A stretch of 64,000 nucleotides of DNA from Lepidodermella squamata (lineage: Eukaryota; Gastrotricha), in the NCBI GenBank assembly GCA_047495785.1, contig JBLDXI010000060.1, positions 389,011 to 453,010 of the forward strand. The letters run 5' to 3'. The notes under the pieces were generated by a model. It was given only the letters and a program-made list of their open reading frames with translations, had not been told where the DNA came from and searched no databases. This document shows, piece after piece, positions 56,591 to 64,000 of this stretch; within the stretch, counting starts at the first letter, position 1; every line of letters starts with the position of its first letter. The translations under genes and the position numbers were made by a program.

Positions 56591-59475
56591 TTAAAAAGAG
56601 AAAAGAGACAAGTAAATTTACTTGTTCTTCAGTAATTTTCAAACAAGTTTTAAACTAAGCCCGAAATTGTTGGCTGGTTCTGGAGTGTGTTCTGAATATT
56701 TTAAAACAATGAGCTTCGATTCTCCCTCTTGAGAAATCCAGTCTCAATGAGGAAGTCATTCTATTAGTAATCTCCTCGAAAACTGAGAAAATTGCTGGAA
56801 ATAAGGAGAAAATCAATTGAGCTTGATCAAGTTGAACATGGTAAAAGAGGGTTTCGCTGCGCTTAAATTCAGCTGGGATTAGGACATGTGGAAATAATGG
56901 GAAGTCTATAAAAGAGCAGTTGATTTAAAGCTTTGATAATTTTTCAGAAATCTAGCCACTGTGAATTTCGATCTGGGGATGCAAAATAATCGAAAATTGG
57001 GTAGTAGAAAGACGAATGCGATGATAAATGAATTTTGAATTGAACAAAAAAATTTACACCGACTGAATTTTAGTGGCACACTTCTGTTTTTCTCATTCAC
57101 TCAATGCGGGCTGCTTCAAAAAATTGATCCACGCGCGGCAAAAATCACGCATCTGATTCTGCCACAAGACAAAAAATGAGTTCGAGCGTCCTACTTTTTC
57201 TTATTATTTCTTCAATTTTCATTACTTATAAAATCAAATTGGGCTCTAAGTTCTTCATTGCGAAGAATAAGAACGTTGAACAGAGATGCATTCATATCTT
57301 TCCAATCTATTTTCAGAAAAATATCGACTTAATTTCGACTAGAGGAATTTTTGTCCATGGGATTGATTGAATTAAATTGAATTGAATCGATTGATTGATA
57401 GGCCCGCTATTTACTGACGAAGTCGAAAAAACACTGCCAGGATATGTGATTTCGAGCGATTGAGCTGTTGCCACTTGGAAAAAAAAGTCTCGTGAAGTCA
57501 TCGCCCACTGTCACATGTATGTATTCACTATCGTCCGAACGTCGTTACCTTTATTTTATCATAGGAGAAGTTTTTGTTGTTACAAACATTGAGACCATTC
57601 ATATGGATTTTGAAACATGGACGCAAAAGAAATGAGGAAAAAAGCATAACATCGTAACAATTTGAAACTAATAAAGGCTCTATTTACTATTACTCTCTAT
57701 GGAACTAATAGGAAAAGTCTCTATCCTCTAGCCATAGACCTCAAAGCCAAACGTCGAACGTTGAAATGTTGAAAACTACACATTGCCGCTTCATTTTCGA
57801 ATCGTATTTCAGTATCATAGTCATGCTGAGCCGGAACCTTCTTAGCCACGCCATACACGCCAAAATGGCAATGTTCCCAAATATAGCCAGCTTGAATTTG
57901 AAGCCCAGTCGAAGTTTGAATGATGAGCTCGGGACACCGATCGCTACTCGCTGACAATTCAAATTCGATCGATGGATTATTGATATTTAGATATATCGAT
58001 TTGAACCACGATTTCATGAGCTTCGTGCCACACTCCGGCTGAAATTTGAATCACACACCCATAGACAATAATACAAGATCGGAAACTTACAGTTCTCACA
58101 TAGTGTAAAATTGCATCAGCTGCAAGGGATTAGCGAGCTCATCATTCAAACTTCGACTGGGCTTCAAATTCAAGCTGGCTATATTTGGGAACATTGCCAT
58201 TTTGGCGTGTATGGCGTGGCTAAGAAGGTTCCGGCTCAGCATGCTATGATACTGAAATACGATTCGAAAATGAAGCGGCAATGTGTAGTTTTCAACATTT
58301 CAACGTTCGACGTTTGGCTTTGAGGTCTATGGCTAGAGGATAGAGACTTTTCCTATTAGTTCCATAGAGAGTAATAGTAAATAGAGCCTTTATTAGTTTC
58401 AAATTGTTACGATGTTATGCTTTTTTCCTCATTTCTTTTGCGTCCATGTTTCAAAATCCATATGAATGGTCTCAATGTTTGTAACAACAAAAACTTCTCC
58501 TATGATAAAATAAAGGTAACGACGTTCGGACGATAGTGAATACATACATGTGACAGTGGGCGATGACTTCACGAGACTTTTTTTTCCAAGTGGCAACAGC
58601 TCAATCGCTCGAAATCACATATCCTGGCAGTGTTTTTTCGACTTCGTCAGTAAATAGCGGGCCTATCAATCAATCGATTCAATTCAATTTAATTCAATCA
58701 ATCCCATGGACAAAAATTCCTCTAGTCGAAATTAAGTCGATATTTTTCTGAAAATAGATTGGAAAGATATGAATGCATCTCTGTTCAACGTTCTTATTCT
58801 TCGCAATGAAGAACTTAGAGCCCAATTTGATTTTATAAGTAATGAAAATTGAAGAAATAATAAGAAAAAGTAGGACGCTCGAACTCATTTTTTGTCTTGT
58901 GGCAGAATCAGATGCGTGATTTTTGCCGCGCGTGGATCAATTTTTTGAAGCAGCCCGCATTGAGTGAATGAGAAAAACAGAAGTGTGCCACTAAAATTCA
59001 GTCGGTGTAAATTTTTTTGTTCAATTCAAAATTCATTTATCATCGCATTCGTCTTTCTACTACCCAATTTTCGATTATTTTGCATCCCCAGATCGAAATT
59101 CACAGTGGCTAGATTTCTGAAAAATTATCAAAGCTTTAAATCAACTGCTCTTTTATAGACTTCCCATTATTTCCACATGTCCTAATCCCAGCTGAATTTA
59201 AGCGCAGCGAAACCCTCTTTTACCATGTTCAACTTGATCAAGCTCAATTGATTTTCTCCTTATTTCCAGCAATTTTCTCAGTTTTCGAGGAGATTACTAA
59301 TAGAATGACTTCCTCATTGAGACTGGATTTCTCAAGAGGGAGAATCGAAGCTCATTGTTTTAAAATATTCAGAACACACTCCAGAACCAGCCAACAATTT
59401 CGGGCTTAGTTTAAAACTTGTTTGAAAATTACTGAAGAACAAGTAAATTTACTTGTCTCTTTTCTCTTTTTTTAA

Positions 59476-59876
59476 CCCTTAGCCGCCGAAGACGTGTACA
59501 CGCGTTAATTCCGGAGAAAATTCACCGTGTTCGGGGGATTTGGGCTATCGAACCCATTGTTGCGTCATAAATTATGATAAATCAATAGCAATAAACAAGC
59601 ACTCCTCGAAAATCCAAATTTTCAAAGTCATTCTGAGCAGGTCGAAAATAGTGAGAAATTTTTTAATGACTTGTTAACACGTCATGAAAACGCGTTAACA
59701 CGTCATAGCAACGGCAACCCAGGTAAATTTCTGCTGAAAAAGAGGTTCGGCTTTCAATCTAAGGCTAAATGTAAGACTTTCTGCCGACTCAGAATTTGAT
59801 TTTAGCCTCTTCTTGATTTTCTGGGATTTTCTGAAAGGTGCTCGAGTTAACACGTCATTGCGCCGGCGGCTAAGGG
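59476..59876. mobile_element. piggyBac MITE, copy in arm C
   Basis: Third copy of the 401-bp element, flanked by TTAA (59472-59475, 59877-59880). Confidence 0.9.
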
Positions 59877-60039
59877 TTAAGCCATATCACGATGAGAAGC
59901 TGGAAAATCTGGCAAGTCACTTGTTTCAACAATTTGTATTCCCGTCAAAAACAATATGTTTAGATCCTGCTAATCCACTGGGAACGCCTTTGTTTCTGAA
60001 TTTTTAGGTTCTTCTTCACTCGGAATTGTGATACAAATT

Positions 60040-63000
60040 ATGCCAAATCCCGTTTCAACGCTTCGAATCTTGTACGTTCTCTGCGCAGTGATAGCAACAT
60101 CGCTTGCTATTCGGTGCTATGTATGCGACGACATAACAGAAACATGCTCATCGAGACCTGCACTGGTAAATTGCCCTCCTTCGGCTACGCTCTGCATGCG
60201 AGGATGGACGGCTGTGTTAGGTATTCTTTCGCAAAATGAATCTAAATTGAGATCGTCCGCAAGAAAAGCCGATTTTCAACTGTTAAAATTCCAAACCTGA
60301 TAAATAGCATTGATTTTCGTTATGTCGCAGCTTAGACAATTTTGACTAGAAAAATTAATGTTAATAATTAATTGTGAATCAAAATTATTATGTAATTAAT
60401 TAACGATTTAAATTTATATAAGAGCACACTGTATATGTCTGGTTTTGACGTAGGTAATTGCCACATCCCGGGGAGGGGCGGCGGGAGCTTCTGTCCAAAT
60501 TTTTCATCATGCTCAATCGACGACATAGTTTTCTATGAAAATTAGCCAATTATTTATACTTCGAATTTTCATACGATCGAATACAGATTGCTATCAAGTT
60601 AGTTTGAACCTCTATTCAGGCTTCAAAGGTAGCCTTCAGAGGTTTTATTCGAACGTCAGCTACCAAAGAGGCTGGGAAGGATCGCTGTCCTAGAAATCTC
60701 AATGAAACGTGATTCAACTTGAATAGCCACAAATTGGATTGGATCCATTTAAATTGACAAGCAACTCGTTGGCAACGGGGAAAAAACTCCGAGAAGGTTC
60801 CGTGGGTACTTATTATCAGCATCGATATAGATATAGCAGTGTTCGCAATTACGCTAAATTCCAGGCCCCCTAAAGTTGACGACGAAATATTCAAATTCAG
60901 CTCTTTTTCAGATATTTTTCAACGAAAATTGAATTAAATTGGAGAAAATTCAAAACAATTAATAACATTAATTAACATTTAATTTTATTGTTTCAAAAAA
61001 ATGTTTAAATTGGTTACCGCGCAATTTCAAAAGTTGGTCAACGACGGGATATACGATATCTCAAAAACTAGGGTGAATGAGTCCGTTCAGTAAATTGAGC
61101 TGTATACATACTCAGCGTAGAGCGTAGTCGAATCACTATAGATCCGTCGTTAAAACAAGGGTTCAAAAATCGACTGTATAACTCTTGGGAGTCATCTTAG
61201 GCCGTCTTAGTCATCTTTCTGGATCTCTGACCGTTACTCCCCCAGTTTGTTTTAACGACGGGCCATAGATAAAACAATCTACGCGACGGATCTATTCGTT
61301 GTGCCGGAAAATTCGAGAAATTCGCCAACGCCCACTTTTCACTCGATAATGGTCATATATTTCCGATATAACTCAATTGAAATCAGCATTGATATTGTTG
61401 CTTTTCTTTCGGACAGTCTCAAAACTTAATTGCCCAAGTAATCTTTACAATTAATTCTTCAACTGGGCTTTTTCCACAGATGTTACCACCCAAGGTTGCG
61501 CGACAGCGGAAGATTGTAGAACTCAAGTTGTGAGGTTTGACACCAGCTATTGTTGCGGCTTCAATGGTTGCAATGCCAGTAAGTTAACTTTCTAAACTAT
61601 CTCAGTTAAAATAGTTAAAGTAGTATTTCTCGCCTCCCCGTCGGCTATCATAAATTGTTATATTTTGGAGATTCGATTCAAAATGATTGACTTTGAATCA
61701 ACTGAGATTTACTGGAAAGTCAAATAACATCAAATCAAAGACTTTGATGTATTCAATCAGAATCAAATAAGCTCGCTGCTAATCGTTTTTGATTAATTAC
61801 CGAAATTTCGATCACAGGCCGCACGTTCAATTCTAATTTAGTATTAATTGAATCTAATTAATGACATTAGTGCGTTAGATTTATTTCTCTCACATGTTCA
61901 AAGGGGCATTGAATTCGAGCGCTACTCAATACAGGCACTGCTTCTCGCGTCTCGATGATTCCTACAAAGGCTGTAAAGAAGAATGCTCATTTCTGGAAGA
62001 AGTTCAGGCAAGTAAAGGATGTGTATATTTGATCATATTTTTAATCTACAATTATCACTCATCAATAGCTTGGTCCGACTTGGTCCTCAATCTCTGGCTG
62101 CGAAAAGAAAAGCGTGAGTTTACCATTACCTTCTCCCTAGCCCTCGATTTTGACCGAAAAAAGTGTCTCGATTCGGCGTTTTGAGTTTATTTCGAAAATT
62201 AGTGCGTTCACAATTTTCCGAGAAAGTAGCTTCGAAGCAAAAACCCAACAATAGATAATTAAAATTGGACGTGGCTATGTGAACACAGGATTGTGTATCG
62301 CGCCATGGCTAAGCGTACACATTGTGTAAGTGTGATTGGCTACTTGAACACAGTGCGCCTTAAAATCTAGGTGTGTGTCACGCGATTTGTGTGCGCATAG
62401 CCATTTTGTCACACACTTTTACTGTGTTCACATAGCCACATCCATTAATATTATACGCAAAAAGCACTCATTTTTTAGGCTCCCGTCTCGAATATTCTTC
62501 AGGAATCAAAGCAGGGTCTTTGATTTGACTTTTCAGCTCAATTTTCACTGATTTACCCTATGGACTATAATGCTGAATTACAACATTCTGGGATTTCCAC
62601 TTTTTTCAGAAGGGGAGCATTCATTTCAGGCTCAATAAATCCCCCTTCTGAGATCGGTGCTAAGCCTGTGGAGCCGGATAACCACTTTTCGACTTGACAT
62701 CTGCGATAAAGCCAGCAAATCAAGCGACACGATTGGATTGATTAGATTCAATGAGTATACATTGATTCGATTTGCTTGATTTACCATAGAAAATTTACGT
62801 TGCGATGATTCACTGACAAATTGAAAACAAATAGCTGGTTCGAAATTCAAAGATTTATTTCAAAAGTAAATATAACCTAAAATCATTATCGTTTATCTCA
62901 GCAGCTTGAGAGGTCTTTTTTTCTGCTCAATTCAATTCAATTTGTTCCTCATTACATGATCATTGTGGTTGTGTTAATTAGAGAGTCACGAAATGGTTCG

Positions 63001-63331
63001 ATCGCCTAACGCTACAAACGCGGTGTATTCCAGACGCTTTATCGACTTACGCCGATGTTTTGGTTGGCTACTTATGAGACGAAAAATCATAAAGCAATGT
63101 TTCTATCGATTTAGGAGGTATTTTCTGGCGACTTCGAAACGCAGTACAAAGCTTGCAGGTCAAATCTCAACGACTTCGATGTTTGTTGTTTGAATTCAAT
63201 TCGTCCACGTATCTGAAAACTAATTTCTTTTGCAGGAAATTGCAGCGCGAATCTGTTTCGCTGAGGGAATATGGACATGCATTCCTGTTGGTAGCAGCTG
63301 CCGAAATTTCAAGGTTCAAGGCAAAGACTAA
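60040..63331 (+). CDS. secreted LU protein, copy C
   Basis: Exons 60040-60220, 61480-61578, 61904-62007 and 63236-63331, again with the signal peptide, the CC..NGCN ending and the extra Cys-rich exons. Spliced length equals copies A and B (159 residues). Differences from the other copies are confined to introns as far as I could compare. Confidence 0.72.
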
Positions 63332-64000
63332 TTCGTTTCAAGTATAACAGTTAACTATGCGTAAATTTTTAATGGTCCACGCATCGTAGGAAATTAAAAA
63401 GTATCTACTTCCTGGTCAAAGTGGGAGATGTAGATTGATGTATTCAAATCAGTTAAAATTATACGAGCATAACTTCGGAAGAAACTCTATTCCATTATCG
63501 GAAACAATTAAAAAGTCGATGAAGTCTTTTGCTGTCATATTCAACTGCGAAAAATATTCTCACAAAATTAGAATTTATTTATTTATTTAGGGTCTAAATA
63601 AGTGCACCACCTAAAATGAGGTTCCAGCACTAAATTTGAGAGTGCGTTTACCTAATTTGCAAACAGCTCACACTAAATTATTTGGGCACCTAAATATGAG
63701 TTCCAGCACTAAATATCAGCATTCAGTGCCTATTACTGCTGTTAAGACCAGGCGAGGCTCTCAGGCATTCTCGACCACGCGCCTTCAGACGATGCATGCT
63801 TAGGGTTTTACCGTATTTCCATAGAGAAAAAGTGACCAGAAGAAGCCCTCAAGCTAAAATTTTGATCTGCATTATTAAATCGAGTGCTTCTCCATTGTTC
63901 ACCAAATTTGCATGCACGTACAGAACGCGAGCCTGCTGCTTTCCTGTGGTATAAGATTTGAGTAGGGCAATGCTGCCAGTCCTTGTTATCAAAACTAAAA

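Larger units (their letters stand above)
52100..58138 (-). repeat. inverted triplication, arm B (reverse)
   Basis: Reverse complement of arm A. It ends with about 80 bp of the right end of the 43809-type element (58060-58138), in inverted orientation relative to arm A. At 58134-58140 the sequence CGAGCTC is shared with the start of arm C, a seven-base microhomology at the junction. It contains a complete LU gene and all MITEs. Confidence 0.95.
58134..64000 (+). repeat. inverted triplication, arm C (forward, continues past the edge)
   Basis: Direct copy of arm A starting at position 46183 of that arm, so the first 207 bp of A (with the element end) are missing. It runs to the window edge. Near 63900-63970 it follows the arm B version rather than the arm A version where these differ (TATAAGATTTGAGTAGGGCAA). 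C has a few private one-base indels. Confidence 0.95.

Noticed and set aside
45976-58138. A single giant transposon with 6-kb inverted termini
   Set aside because: There is no target duplication or terminal motif at the outer ends, and the third arm joined at a short microhomology fits fold-back duplication better.

Overview
The window looks like nuclear DNA of a small metazoan, most probably a nematode. The main signs are very short introns (49-59 bp in the one gene that could be traced exon by exon), splice acceptors of the TTTTCAG/TTTAG type, and a cluster of closely spaced same-strand genes. Each gene in that cluster sits just behind an acceptor-like signal, as in trans-spliced operons. 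A family of secreted Ly6/uPAR-type (LU) proteins with the CC..NGCN ending fits the same picture. No sequence search was possible, so the species is not assigned. Almost all of the rest is mobile-element sequence, much of it nested.

Layout. 1-16 kb is mostly AT-rich non-coding DNA with small repeats: a 309-bp direct-repeat pair (617 and 9017), a truncated piggyBac MITE (2640), a 48-bp-TIR MITE (4368), a foldback element with a 10-bp target duplication (5835), and a MULE-like element with a 9-bp target duplication (14377). It also holds one intact 336-codon gene (6711) and a degraded possible relative (10142), both perhaps capsid-like. 16.5-23.1 kb is a multi-exon gene for a Pif1-like helicase with a C-terminal GIY-YIG nuclease domain; an OTU protease reading frame lies in its large intron. 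24.8 kb holds a tRNA-derived SINE.

26.2-30.3 kb is an intronless cluster: two small membrane proteins, a signal-peptide protein, an overlapping frame and a 725-residue tyrosine-recombinase-like protein. 30.5-36.5 kb is a defective Ty3/gypsy-type retrotransposon on the minus strand, interrupted by a TA-flanked MITE rich in GCTAG. A short stretch resembling its LTR lies at 25.48 kb, on the far side of the cluster, so the cluster could be cargo of, or an insertion in, one larger element. 36.9-37.7 kb is a 5'-truncated RTE-type LINE with target duplication.

38.41-43.15 kb is an apparently intact piggyBac element with TTAA target duplications and a complete three-exon transposase. A tyrosine-recombinase element on the other strand sits in the first transposase intron. 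Next come a hAT transposase relic (43.2-43.8 kb) and a long-TIR element (43.8-46.05 kb) that carries its own nested palindromic element.

From 45.98 kb to the right edge, one approximately 6-kb unit occurs three times in alternating orientation (forward, reverse, forward). Each copy carries the same four-exon LU gene and the same MITEs. The junctions have asymmetric spacers and one shows a short microhomology, which fits fold-back duplication but also fits an amplification or assembly artefact. This inverted triplication, the helicase/GIY-YIG/OTU locus and the recombinase-membrane-protein cluster are the three observations most worth following up.
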